64,000 nucleotides of DNA from Leptobrachium leishanense. Taxonomy: Eukaryota > Chordata > Amphibia > Anura > Megophryidae. This document shows, piece by piece, positions 24,357 to 35,759 of the stretch. Made by a program: the position numbers and the translations under genes. Below the pieces are notes generated by a model. The model made no database searches. It was not told where the DNA came from and saw nothing but the letters and a program-made list of their open reading frames with translations. Within the stretch, counting starts at the first letter, position 1. The number at the start of each line of letters is the position of its first letter. The DNA is taken from assembly GCA_009667805.1 (NCBI GenBank), contig CM019070.1, positions 55,227,735 through 55,291,734 of the forward strand, given 5' to 3'.

Positions 24357-24784
24357 GGCTAGGGTCAAACGAAAGCATTTTTCCCCGCGAACGTCAAAAA
24401 GTGCGTCCGAACGCATTGACGTATTTTTTCATGGAATGCGCAAAAACGGTCAGACGACACGCATTTTCAGGCGTGATTTATTACGGATCATCAGTAAAAA
24501 AACTTTTTGCGTCTGGACGTTATGTTGGCTGGACATTAGCAGAGTCTGACATCTCCTAATCACACACACACGCCGCTATGCCGCCACAGTGCACTCAGTA
24601 CGTCAGTACTAGCGGTTCTGCGTTCTCAAGAAAATGCGTTCAAATTCCACATGCGTTACACAGCCGGACTTTCGTGCGGCCGTACATCGTATATTGGCCG
24701 TCATTCCCCTTCATTTGCTGCTAGTGCGGCCGTAATTATGTGCGCCAGAACGCACGTTAAAAGTGCGCTGGTCTGACCCCAGCC
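24357..24784 (+). mobile_element. Family C MITE, copy 4
   Basis: TAA on both sides (24354-24356 and 24785-24787). It abuts copy 3 on the left and copy 5 on the right with no other sequence between. Confidence 0.8.
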
Positions 24785-24787
24785 TAA

Positions 24788-25212
24788 GGCTAGGGTCAGA
24801 CTGAGGCAGTGCGAACGCGCGTTCTGGCGCACTTAATCACGGCCGCACTAGCAGCAGATGCCGGGCAATGACGGCCAATATACGAAGTACGGTCGCACAA
24901 AAGTCCGGCTGCGCAACGCAAGTGGAAAATGAACGCATTTTTTCGAGAACGTGAAACCGCAGGTACTGACGTACAGAGTGCGCTGCGTCTGCTAGCGGCG
25001 TGTGTGCGTGATTAGGAGACGTCAGACGCTGCTCATGTCCGGCCAACATAACGTCCAGACACAAAAAGTGTTTTATTGATGATCCGTACAAAATCACGGA
25101 CGAAAATGCGCATAGTATGACCACTATCACGTATTCTGTGAAAAAATGCGTCCATTCGTTCGAACGCACTTTTTCACAGACAACATAAAAATGCGTTCGT
25201 CTGACCCTAGCC
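24788..25212 (-). mobile_element. Family C MITE, copy 5
   Basis: TAA on both sides (24785-24787 and 25213-25215). It is in the opposite orientation to copy 4, so the two are tail to tail. Confidence 0.8.
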
Positions 25213-25215
25213 TAA

Positions 25216-26866
25216 AAGGTTCATGTTCTCCCACCAGGAAACAATTTTGATCCCCTTGTTAGACCACCAGGGATTTATCCCAGTCCATGTAAAATAAGGT
25301 AAACAGAAGAGGAGGCAAAATGTTTTATTTTTAATTAGTTTACTGAAATGGACTGCTGAGAGGAGGGGGGCCCTGAACAGTATTTCAGCAAGGGGCCCCA
25401 AGATTTTTGATGGCAGCCCTGGACATACTGAATATTTAGAAATTTGGTCAATTATAGAAATTAGTGTATACTATGAAAATATTTTCAATGAGAATAGGCG
25501 GCCGGTGTGGGATAATGTGCCACTGACCCAGTATATTAAATAAAAGATGAAGGGACCCAGCATTCCACTCTGTCAAATGACCAGCTTATTAGGTTAGCAG
25601 CAACGTTTAGGCACCAACAACAGTTTTTCCTCAAACTCCACACGGAGCTTGAAAAAGGCTATTGCGTCGGCCGAAACGTCGCCGCTAACCCAATAAACTG
25701 GTAATTTTACAGATACATGATGATGGAATCCAGCACTCCGATTTCATGTGGCGTCTAGTTTGGCTGCTCCATGGTTCCAAGAGCGCCATGTGATTCAGAA
25801 TTGGTTAAAACCTGTGAGTGCATAACCCTTTACACGTTTATTGATCCAAGACATGCCACTAGAGTGCTACAGCAGCCCATGTGTATGTAAAGATATGGAT
25901 TAGGATTGGCACCGACAGCCATAGTATGACAAGGATTGAATTCTTGATCTCTGGTAACTACATAAAGTTATTTAGTTTATGTGGACCAGGAGACCGTTCT
26001 ATTACCATCTTGAAAAAGCAAGTAATCTGACCTTAGTCAGTGACATCTAGTGGCTGGTTACGGTTACTGTGCTGATACATTCTATAGACCCAACAAACAG
26101 ATCTTAATAAAATGTCTCTTACAGATCTGTCGAGTCACTTTAAAAACGGAGATATTTAGAAAGTCTTTAAACTCACACTACAGAGCTCCAAAGCACACAA
26201 TGGGGAGTTATTTCTAAATATTTAGTAAGGCTAACCCAGGACAGCTCGCACATCGATACAGACCAGTGCTAGCTCAGCAGCTGTGGGGGTGACAGGGGTC
26301 TTTAGTTGCCCCAAAAGTGGGATATCAGTAGAGAAAACCAAGACCAGCACAGCAGAGACAACTGGATATGGTTGATTCTGGCATGTACAGTACCTGTAGA
26401 TACTATCAGTTTTTGCCGGTGCAGCCACGCTTGAGAAAATCTCTCAGTTCACATGCAATTAATTACTCGCAACCAAATCTCCTGCTAAATATCAGTTCCC
26501 AGTGTCCTTCCAGCAGTCCTGCGGATCACTTACGTAAATCCCGTGAAGAGCTCTTTCTGGTCTCTAGAGTCGTGTGGATTTCAGATATTACTGCAGTTCC
26601 CAATTATTAATAGGAGTTCATCCCCTAAAATAGCAGCTTACTCTTAGAGTGGTCTTTTTTTTTCTGCACTTAAATAATTGGGCAGAGGCTTCGGACAATA
26701 TTGTTTATATTTTCGTGAATTTACTCACCTGTTGTCCCTCATCGGCCACAGCTCCTCCTCTTCTGCTCAGGGACTCCCGAAGCCAGAAGTCCCGGAGTCT
26801 TTACTACTTGCGTAGTGTTAGAAATGCAAATTACGCACCGCAACAGGACTTGCAAACTTTACGTAT
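25216..26866. other. Mostly unassigned DNA with one ribozyme-like relic
   Basis: Contains the hammerhead-like relic at 25640-25690. At 26640-26770 a segment (AATAATTGGGCAGAGGCT, then TGAATTTACTCACCT) is shared with 45410-45540, so it is a dispersed repeat. No host exon is recognised. Confidence 0.5.
25640..25690 (+). ncRNA. Hammerhead-like relic 1 (CTTGAAAA-stem-GAAACGTC)
   Basis: Reads CTTGAAAAAGGC, a loop, then GGCCGAAACGTCG. The GGC/GCC pair would be stem II, followed by GAAAC and a GTC triplet. Canonical hammerheads have CUGANGA, so two core bases differ and it should be inactive. Penelope-like retroelements of vertebrates carry such ribozymes. The nearby CCAGCATTCC and CCAGCACTCC may be parts of the same element. 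Confidence 0.4.
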
Positions 26867-27423
26867 TAGGGATGCACAGATACCACTTTTTTAAGACCGA
26901 GTACAAGTACCGATACTTTTTCAAGTACTCACCGCTACCGAGTAACGATACTTTTATTTAATGTCATGCGACCGTTTTTCAATGAGAACAGACATATAGA
27001 ATTGCCCCCAGCTCATACATTTATACTATTGCCCCACTCTCTTCCACTTTGCCAGGCCCCTACGAGTGCTCTTCTTCCTTCGAGCGTCTGTCGGCAACTG
27101 CTGTAGTCCAGCCTCTCGTTGGGAACCACGCACAAGCCGCGGTCTCACAAGATCCTAGAGTTCACAAGATCTCGTGAACTCCGATGTCGCGAGAGCGCGG
27201 CTGGTAGATCCTAGGCGAGCCGGTGGGCTACAAATTTTGCCGGCAAACGTGCAAAGGAAGAAGAGCACTCGGAGGGGCCTGGCAGAGTGCCGTTCGAGCA
27301 CTGCCCCACGGACACTGGAAAGGAAAGCCAGCCCACCGCTGGCTTCCGGTATCGGTTTAGGTATCAGGGGCATCTGCACGAGTGCCAACTACTCATGCAG
27401 ATCCCGGTATCGGCACATCCCTA
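26867..27423. mobile_element. hAT element (TAGGGATGCAC ends) with near-perfect 8-bp duplication
   Basis: Ends TAGGGATGCACAGATACC and GGTATCGGCACATCCCTA. Flanks are TTACGTAT (26859-26866) and TTACCTAT (27424-27431), 7 of 8 matching. The interior has long imperfect inverted repeats (CTCTTCTTCCTTCGAG... and CAAAGGAAGAAGAG) and is GC-rich around 27100-27350. There is no transposase. Confidence 0.75.
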
Positions 27424-27431
27424 TTACCTAT

Positions 27432-28522
27432 GAAAGTCCTGTAGCGCCTGCGAAGAACGATGGATCATAGCTGTATGCATGCGCAGCTTCGATCCATCGC
27501 GGCCTCACTGAGACCGGTCGCCAGCGCGATAGTAGTAACCGGCAGCCAGGAAATTCTCATTTCCTGGGTGCTGGTGACCCTGTGTTGGGTGAAACTCTTA
27601 CACTTTTTAGGAAAGATGGTGGAGGGGGCTCCACACATCCTGATCATTTTATAAATGTAAAGAGTTCCAGAGCAGATATAATGGGGAGTCGTTATCCATT
27701 AACAGCTCCTTCCTGAGGGCCAAGCCAGAATATGACCCCTTTGTGTCCTGTGATAGTCAACCTCTGCCAGTGTTCATTCCCAGATCTGCACTTGGTTAGT
27801 TCTCAGGAGTCATTGACAGGGTGGCACAAGTAATGCAATTTAGCAATTAGCAGAGAGGAACGGAAATCTCAATTTGATTTATTCCCTAATCAGAAATAAC
27901 AAAGGCATTACTGACACTTGCATATACAGTAATGCTCTATGAATTCCTGTGCTTAACTTTTTATTGAACAGTAACTAGGCAGGGGGGCTGAACTAAAAGC
28001 TCTGGATCACAAATAAACCTGGTCACACAATTCAAATCATTTTTATAACCAATTTAATGGCATCCAGGAAACACTGACCTGGCACGTTTTGGCTCCATTC
28101 ACAGGGCCTTTTTCAAGTGTCTATTGAAAGAGCCCTCCCCTTGCATGAAAGTAAAAACAGTGGCCTCTTCTTAAATTTGGCCTGATGGATAAAATCAGAA
28201 CATTTTCTTGGCCAATTTTCAGGCCGGGATATTCAGATCCGGACTTACTGTCATTTTGATTGTCGACAAAATTCACTTGCGGCTATACTTTATAATGGTA
28301 ATAATTCCAGTTTATTGGTATGCCGAAAGCGGTCACTAAAGTTTTTTTCGGATGCTTTGTAGCACTGTTTAATGTATTTGTACGTTCTAATATAAAGTCT
28401 AGGACATGCGCATTGTAATCTTAAATCCTGCAAACACGAGTCATAAATCCCATAAATAAGCACATCTAGCTATAAATTCTAGATGTGTTTTTACTGGAAC
28501 GGTGGAAATATTAAAGTACTAA
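27432..28522. other. Unassigned DNA with one ribozyme-like relic
   Basis: About 1.1 kb of single-copy-looking DNA. A minus-strand hammerhead-like relic lies at 28079-28122. Confidence 0.45.
28079..28122 (-). ncRNA. Hammerhead-like relic 2
   Basis: Minus strand: ACTTGAAAAAGGCC, loop, GGAGCC, then AAAACGTGCC. Same layout as relic 1 (TTGANAA, GGC/GCC stem, AAACGT) with a different loop. Confidence 0.35.
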
Positions 28523-29394
28523 CAGGGTTATTCGGAGAGCCGATCTGGCCCTGAACAGTAAATTTCTCCGTACGATGCAATTTCGTGGCCATTCGGCTAT
28601 TCAGAAAGCAGGTCAGCGAAATCCCCCATAGAGAAGCAATGGTTAGTCTATTCAGTGAACACCGAACAGCAGAGAAAGGTCAGTGAAATGCCCTGATGTT
28701 CGGTTGTTTCATTCGGCAGGTTTAAATCATACGAATCCCATAGGTTTCAATGTTAAAAATATTCCCGTTTTTTTATTCAATATCTAATAGACCAGTTTAA
28801 TCTTTTAATCTGCAGAAAAGTATTTTTTTCGCAATTTTTTTTTTAAATAGCGTTTTTTGGTTTTCTGTAACAGACCTTTTTATTATTATTCATAGGACCT
28901 TATATGTTATTTCCAGACATTTTCGTCCAATATTTTTTTGCAAACAGCGTTTCAAATTTGACACTTTCATCGTTTTATTTATTTTTAACCATTTTCGTTA
29001 GCTTGTCGGCTTTCTCCAGGGGCTTTTTCCAAACGCAGATCGAATACGATAATTTCTGCAAATTTAAAAATAATAATAATAATAAAAAAAAAAAAGCTGC
29101 ACAACCGCCGAAATTAATCTGATCCGATAATTTTTGGGGGGTTTCCTGGTGGCTTATTGAATTGGATTTGATTATCTACCAGACCTGCTGAAATTATAAA
29201 ATCCGATAACCCTGAAATATTTTTTTTTTCCTTTTTCCAAATCAGAAGAATTTGCGGCGGATTTTTCCTGCACTTTGGGGACCCTGTGGAGAATGCTGAA
29301 TTCCCCAGATGGTTGAAGAATTTGATCCCCCAAAGTGCGTGGAATGAAAGTACCGAAAGGTCAATGACATTACGGTGCTCTCTGAAATAACCCC
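28523..29394. mobile_element. Family A element, copy 5
   Basis: Ends CAGGGTTATTCGGAGAGC and GCTCTCTGAAATAACCCC, with TTAA at 29395-29398 on the right and CTAA on the left. The wider flanks also match: TTAAAGTACTAAC on the left and TTAAGTACTAAC on the right. Confidence 0.7.
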
Positions 29395-29398
29395 TTAA

Positions 29399-30331
29399 GT
29401 ACTAACTTGCGTGTTATAATATCAGTGTAAATGTCAATGTACGGATTTGAGAGTTTTAACTTTACAGTATGGAGTTTGCACATTTTTACTGTCAATGCGG
29501 ATACTAATTAGGAGAAATAATAGAATCCATTGTCTTTATAGGCGACTCTCCATGGGCTTGAGAAAAAAAAAAAAAAATATTAAAAAAAAAATTACAAGAG
29601 GTTGGTTATAAATCCTTTTTTATAGAAGTTTAAAAATAACAACAACAGCACAGAATGCTCGACAAATTCACACATTACAGGGTATAAAAAAAATGTCACA
29701 ATACAATTACAGTATATGAAATATAAACACAAGTTTCGCTTACATCTACTACTTGGCACAGTGGTACAGACCGAAAGCATTTCCGAATAGGTTGAATCCT
29801 TTTTAGTAGTAACATAGAGGGATCCAAAGGGACCAGTAGCCTCTCACCCAGTGCTTCCCAGTGAACAAGACAAAAAAAAGCAGCATAAAGTCACAAGATT
29901 GCATTTCAGGTAAACACAATAGTATCATAGTACAGAGGTTTAGTATCCATTATTCAAAATTCTTCAGAACAGAAGCTTTTTGGAATATTTGCATATAATT
30001 CTGATAGATCTTGGGGACAGGAGCCTAGTCTAAACACGAAGTGCATGTTTCATAGGATAGCCTGAAGGTCATGTTATACGACATATTTAGTAGCTTTGAC
30101 CACATTAACACGAGGTCAGGTGAGAAATTTTCCCACTTTTTGTCATCGAACAGGTACTCATGTTTTCTTTTGGATTTTCAAACATTACAGAGTTCCGCAT
30201 AAGAGATATTCCTGCGCACAAAACATACCCAGAATAATAAGAATTACCAACAAGTCATCAAAACAGTAGTTTCTCAGGTTTCTTTTCACAAAGTGCAGAG
30301 TTGCCGCTGACGATCACAATTCCGCAATGTC
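29399..30331. other. No gene recognised
   Basis: About 930 bases of AT-rich, single-copy-looking DNA. It could include the distal part of the LRRC8B transcript, but no sign decides this. Confidence 0.4.
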
Positions 30332-30335
30332 TTAA

Positions 30336-30936
30336 AGGGACACTCTAGGCAACATAACCACCTAAGCTATTTTAGGTGGTCATGATGCCCGGAGTATTCC
30401 CTTGCCTGTCCCCCCTCCCTCCGCTCAGCCGATCTTCAGGAAAGGCTGAAAACAGCTGAGAGAGGAGGAGGACTTTACTCCGCCCTTCCTGCTGTCAGTC
30501 AGCAGAGCGGGAATCATATTTCCCGCTTCTGCCGAGTAGGAGACGTCATCGCGCTTTCAGCGCGATGACGTCTCCAACTCACCGCAGAAGCTGGCGGCTC
30601 CCTCTGAGGGTTAGTGTTGCGAGCATCCTCTTGCGCGCAACACTAATCCTCAGAGGGAGCCGGGAGGAAGCCTGCCGATTGGCTGGCTTATGTGAGAGGC
30701 GCGCATGCGCGCTTCTCACGTAAACCAGAAGCCAAGAAGCAAGAAGGAGGACGGGAGCGGAAGAGGAGGGAGGGGAGTATAAAAAAAATAAATAAAAATA
30801 AAAAGACGCCGCTGGAAAGAAGAGGATTTTTGGGTAAGTACTACAGTTAGAAAAAAATAAAGATTTATTAAGGGAATAGGGATAGGTTAGGATAAAAAAA
30901 CAGGGGGGGGGGTGATTTTTTGAGTAGAGTGTTCCT
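30336..30936 (-). mobile_element. Family G (TTAA, T2/Kolobok-like) MITE, copy 1
   Basis: TTAA at 30332-30335 and 30937-30940. Ends AGGGACACTCTAGGC and a GAGTAGAGTGTTCCT-type right end. The interior has a GCGCGATGACGTCTCC palindrome near 30550-30575 and the segment GCGCGCATGCGCGC (about 30697-30712), both also present in the copy at 42900-43654 in reverse orientation. Confidence 0.8.
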
Positions 30937-30940
30937 TTAA

Positions 30941-33418
30941 GTAACTGCTTAAATGAATCATCACTCGATACACTAGATTAGCAGATTTGTCTTTACATGG
31001 TTACTCGTGCCGGCGCTGACAAGTGCAACTCTGCATTTAGTGAATCACTTATGGGCCACAACTTCATGGCCTTTCAGGTTTATACAGATGAGCCAAGTGA
31101 AAGCTCCAGTCCCATTGAGTAGTCCTTGCGATAATGTCTGCGCGAGAGAATATAGGAGATACCTTGCCAGCCACTCCAACGGGAGTATGGGGTCTTGCTC
31201 ATGAAATGTAATGGAGATGGAGGATCTGTGGCACGGTTTGAATCGCTTTATAGTTTCAACCAAGCTTCAGCTCAGATATCTAAGACTTTGTACTATACAC
31301 TCTGAGAGTAGAACAGAGTAATGTGGGTTAACATGTAAGCTTGGTTTCTGAATAACCATTTAGACTTTCTTGCCTTGTGCTTGGAGAAGTAATACATGAA
31401 GTCCGTCAGGAAGCCTACATGTTAGTGCAATTTAAAGAAAAAAGTTACAAAACCCTATTTTAAAAAGCAGAGATCGAAGTCATTAGTCATTTAACCATTA
31501 TAGTACACCTAGAAACATCATACCATACAGGAAATGGAATGCTATGTATGTGGATTGGCAGTGGAGCTGGTTAGACCGGTATACCTTGTTACACAATTCA
31601 GATTTTCTGCTGCTGCTCGAAGTAATATTGCTAAAAATTTTAGTAAAAGTCAATACCTTTATGTTTTTTTCTATTAGTAACATAGAAACATCATGTGACT
31701 ACTGGTGTACTGCATTCTAGAATGGTCTAATTCTCAATGTGTGGAAAGTAGAAATATTGCTTTATTGCAAAGTGCACTGGGTATTTGTACCGTATGAGGT
31801 CACAGTTCTCTTTGCTATTGAAGCCTAATAACCTATTGATCTGAAATGTTCAACAATGAGGTCATAAAAACATTAAAAAAAAAGGAAATATGAGTTTGTA
31901 ACCATGTACCGTTGTAATAAAAGGGAAATATCCCTTTCAGGATAAATGTAAGCATAAATTTCAATGCAAAAGGTATGGTGACCATGCCCTGAATTCCCGT
32001 TCTCCCTCAGGTCTCAGAGGGCTGATCTAGTCCTCTGAGCAGGGGGGGGGATTAGCCCCACCCACATAGCACAGATCATCGATCACTGATTGGACTTCCT
32101 TGATAAATGGTCAGGAATGAACACTAGTTCATTATTGCCTCTAGCCAATGGCTGTCACTGTACTCTCATTAAGAGCCACTGTATTTCCTGGCTCCCTGAA
32201 GCATCCAGCCTCCCTATGTTCACTTATTGGGACTCACCCGACCAGGTGCGGCTTTCCCCCTGTTTGTCGTAATGGGTCCGCTGTGGGGGCACGTCCCGTG
32301 GTTCGGGCTGTCAACCCGGAGCATGTCTGGATCGGTGGGTGGCACTCTGTAATGGCAAAACTGCTTCCCAAACTCAGGCTGTGGGCGGTCCCTTCGGCAG
32401 CCTCTCTGGAAGGAGACTCCCACCCTGGGCTGTAGCAGCCGGGTCCCCAGCTGTGGAGAAAAAGGGCCAGCATGGCGCCCCAGGCTTCAGCAGCCGCACC
32501 TCGCTCCAATCCTACAGGGATTGGCTAACTGGGCTGGTTGTTGTGTAAATAAATCTGGCGTCAGGTGCTCGGTTGTTGTCTACCTCTCCTTGTGACACTT
32601 TTAAGCAATCTCCTGACCTCTACTTGTTTCTCATGGAGAACCTTTGCCGCCTGAATCGACCTTTTGCTTGTCTGACTTTGCATTCTGCCCGCCGATACTC
32701 TGGATACCGTGCCCTCACCTCCTAGGCTCTGCATACTGGGACCCACCATCCACGAAACCCTCAACATCACTTTAGTGGAAGCTGCAGAAAGTCATGTCCA
32801 GACCAGCAGTGGAATAATGGTGCCTTAATGTGCAACAAAGCAATGCACCTGGATGTTACCAGACACAGGGTAACTGCTCAGTAAATGGGATAGGGTGGGT
32901 GCTTCAGTTTTCAGAGTCAGCAACTACTCCATAATAAACGCATGAATAAAAAAAAATAAAAAAAATGGAAGCAGGGCGCCTCAAAATGAAAAGCAAAGAG
33001 GTTTTATAAAAAGGAGTAAGGCAATGTTTTGGTTGCTATCCAACTTTTTGTCAAGGCCCTGACAAACATGGCATAGTGACCAAAACATTACTATAGTCCA
33101 CCCATTGTACAGCGCTGAGGAATATGTTGTTGCTTTATAAATAAAAGGTCATTGTAACTAAAAAAAAATAAACAACAAACACAGGAACCTAGCACTCCCA
33201 TGCTGGGTATTTTTTTTATTTGGAGATCTGCAAGGTGTTGGCTGCCTTCACAGCCTTTATAAAGTATTTTGCCAAAATGCAATTCAAGTATAATGGATAG
33301 AGACCACCACTACTCTTTATCGTTTGTTGTAACTAATTAAATGTCTTTGCCTTTTAATATGGGAGTGCCCTGCTTCCATTTGTTTATTTTTCACCAGTGA
33401 CTTTACAACTCTCTAAAG
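30941..33418. other. Mostly single-copy DNA; possible repeat at about 31970-32800
   Basis: 31000-31960 looks unique. 31970-32800 is more GC-rich and mosaic, with GACCTCTACTTGTTTCTCAT and GACTTTGCATTCTGCCCGCC segments that resemble retroelement LTR or UTR sequence, but the ends are not found. An L2-type tail (CATTGTACAGCGCTGAGGAA, TTTATAAATAAA) lies at about 33098-33145. Confidence 0.4.
33012..33064 (-). ncRNA. Hammerhead-like relic 3
   Basis: Minus strand: GCCTTGACAAAAAGTTGG, a 4-base loop ATAG, CAACC, then AAAACATTGCC. The stem (GTTGG/CAACC) differs in sequence from the stems of relics 1 and 2 but sits at the same place between TTGANAA and AAAAC. Confidence 0.4.
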
Positions 33419-33602
33419 CAGTGGTTCCCAACCGCGGTCCTCAAGTACCCCCAACAGGCCAGGTTTTAAGGATCACCTTGGGGAAATGCAGACTGAATCC
33501 TGCAATCACTGAGCAGCAAATCCTATCACTTGTGCTGTGCTTCACATATCTGGCAAACCTGACCCGTTAGGGGGACCTGAGGACAGCGGTTGTGAACCAC
33601 TG
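33419..33602. mobile_element. 184-bp hAT MITE with perfect 8-bp duplication
   Basis: Ends CAGTGGTTCCCAACCGCGGT and GCGGTTGTGAACCACTG. CTCTAAAG occurs at 33411-33418 and at 33603-33610. It is a typical Charlie-like hAT MITE with no coding capacity. Confidence 0.9.
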
Positions 33603-33610
33603 CTCTAAAG

Positions 33611-33923
33611 GATTTAAATTGGAGTGTCTGTGGGGAGGGTCAGGAGGGGGTTAAGGTTCAATCCCTCTGTTTCCACCCCCTCTCGTTATAACCCTAGAGT
33701 GTCCTTATAAAACAAATAAATATGCATCATTCACTTTGATTAGGAACTTGACCGTTCTCCCTTTCCATATTTAATCATTGGCTAACGTTAATAAACATGT
33801 TGAAGGTGTTTGGCAACCTGGGAGGTACAGGGCCTTGGCACATCGCTTCACCTTTCTCTTACATTAGACTTAATCTGAGAACCCAGGAAATATGCAATTG
33901 TTTTTCCAAAATCAGAAAAACCT
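33611..33923. other. No gene recognised
   Basis: About 310 bases of single-copy-looking DNA between two MITEs. Confidence 0.4.
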
Positions 33924-33926
33924 TTA

Positions 33927-34239
33927 GGCCCCGTTCACACCGTGCGATTTATCGCGCGGATTTTGCCACGACGTCGCAGCAAAATCCGTGCGACATCGCA
34001 CTATGTAGCTTCTCCAATGCATTTCAATGGAGCTGTTCACATCTTGTCGCACGTCGCAGAAGCATGTTGCTGGTACATGACCCTTTTTTTGCAATTTGCT
34101 ATCTGCGATTTTTATTGGTGGTGCTTTGCAAAAATCGCACAAAACAGCGATGTCACGCGACATTATCGCACCATGTCACGAATATGAAAATCGCGCGGAA
34201 AGTCGCGCGACTTTCAAATCGCACAGTGTGAACGGGGCC
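33927..34239. mobile_element. Family E Harbinger-like MITE
   Basis: TTA at 33924-33926 and 34240-34242. Perfect 14-bp ends GGCCCCGTTCACAC / GTGTGAACGGGGCC, extending with one mismatch to about 24 bp (GTGCGATTT). The interior is rich in CGCG and has no convincing ORF. Confidence 0.85.
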
Positions 34240-34242
34240 TTA

Positions 34243-34986
34243 AAAGGGCCACTGCTAGCACCGAAACTACTGGACATCAGCTAATTGATAGATTTCAAAC
34301 CAAACCCAGAAAGCCTGGTTACACAGAATTTAAACCATAGTTGTAGTAAAAAAAGTTACGAAAGTGTAACCATCAGCTGAATGGGGCATCCCCCAACCTG
34401 AAGTATCCCTTTATGCAAATCGTTTGAGCCAATAGAAGGTCTATGGCAAATATAGCCAATTTTGCACTTTAAAAGTATTTTCAGTAAACACACATTATTT
34501 CCTTATTAAATCTTCTAGACAACAAGTAAACATCAAAAGTACAGCGAAAAATATTATTTTTTACATCGCCAAAGCATTGTGCAGAAAATCTGGCAATTAT
34601 AAGGAATGCCTTAATGCGTTTAGGCAAACCATACAATTACCACAGTTTGTGCTTTCTCGTAGCGTAATTCACAAAGTTGTGCGAGTTAATACAGAACCTT
34701 TGAAATTACCAAGATACAATTATTGAAAGAAAAAAAAAACAACTACATACTTTTGCTACATTTACATAATTTCTTTGCCATTTCACATTTAGTTTAAGTA
34801 CCTTTAAAGACCTTTCGTAGACCACCAGGTTTGGACATGGTATTCAAGGCCTTAATAACAACATAAAACAAACACACACATCACACAAGCTCTGCATTAA
34901 GTAGTAAGTACCATTGTTTGTTTTTCCACACTGGTCAAAGTAATGGCAAGTCAGTGAACGTGATGAGAATCTGCTCCATCGCACAT
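34243..34986 (-). other. LRRC8B: Probable LRRC8B 3' UTR
   Basis: Follows the LRRC8B stop codon on the minus strand and is AT-rich and free of recognisable repeats. No AATAAA is evident on the minus strand close to the stop, so the transcript may extend further, through the elements below 34242. The end of the transcript is not determined. Confidence 0.5.
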
Positions 34987-35241
34987 CTACCGTTGTGTGG
35001 GTTTCGCATATGATGGCAGAGTGCGTAAGATGTTATTTTCCACAATGATACAGTTTGGTTTAAGAGAATGGCAGGATTCGAGCTCCGGGGGAAGAGATTC
35101 TAACTGGTTTCCAATCAGCTCTATTTTAATGAGGTTCATTAAGTCACCAACTTGGGACGATAGAGTCATCAGGTTGTTTTTCCCAATGAGTAGGTACTGG
35201 AGCTTGGTGCATTTGAACAACCCATCCGGCAGAGTCTCGAG
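34987..35241 (-). CDS. LRRC8B: LRRC8B, terminal coding exon
   Basis: 84 codons plus TAG (34989-34987). The acceptor reads CTTTTGTAG just upstream (AG at 35243-35242), and the exon opens LETLPDGLFKCTKLQYLLIG in phase 0. It encodes the last leucine-rich repeats and the C-terminal cap, with LIGNQLESLPPELESCHSLK as the hallmark final repeat, and ends SYAKPTQR. Joined to the 39405 exon the repeat phase is kept: ...FAVTKNS then LETLPDGLF. The C-terminal LRR fan faces the cytoplasm and is thought to regulate channel opening. The intron to the preceding exon is about 4.2 kb and filled with MITEs. Confidence 0.93.
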   Translation of the reverse strand, partial: LETLPDGLFKCTKLQYLLIGKNNLMTLSSQVGDLMNLIKIELIGNQLESLPPELESCHSLKPNCIIVENNILRTLPSYAKPTQR

Positions 35242-35759
35242 CTACAAAAGGATAAGCAGGACAATTGTTAGTTTGTCGATCATACATTGCAAACCATTAT
35301 TTTGCAGTTAAAACAGAAAAAAAAGGCATATAACATCACTGATCACTGTAAAGGGATTTTCTAGTAAAGTTATTCCATGTACGATCAACTGCATTGTGAT
35401 TCTGTCAACAGCTCTGAGAAGGGAATATGGGCAATTTAGCTGGAAAAATCTTACGATCCGCTCTGTAACCTGATATCAACTCACTTTACCCTGCACAGAG
35501 GAAAATTCCTATTGACAGCTTTGAGCTAGTGGCAGCAGCGGCTTTAAAAATGCACAAAATTTATTAACCTCCCTGGTGGTCTAATTTTTTGTGAAAAAAA
35601 ACGCATCTAAAAAGCGGTCTATTTTTTTTACCCCCCCCCCCCCCCTAGCGGTATTCCCGAGTGTGGCTCAGGTTTAAATTCCTATGTTGGAAGCGGTAAC
35701 CCCGAGCAACACTCGGGATGCCGCTGGATACATCACCTCCTGCCTCCTCCGGCCGTTAA

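Noticed and set aside
25640..25690. Functional hammerhead ribozyme
   Set aside because: Core bases that correspond to C3 and G8 are changed; kept only as a relic.
32148..32548. Overlapping ORFs around 32.1-32.8 kb
   Set aside because: Frames are short, lie on both strands and look like translated repeat DNA; no domain recognised.
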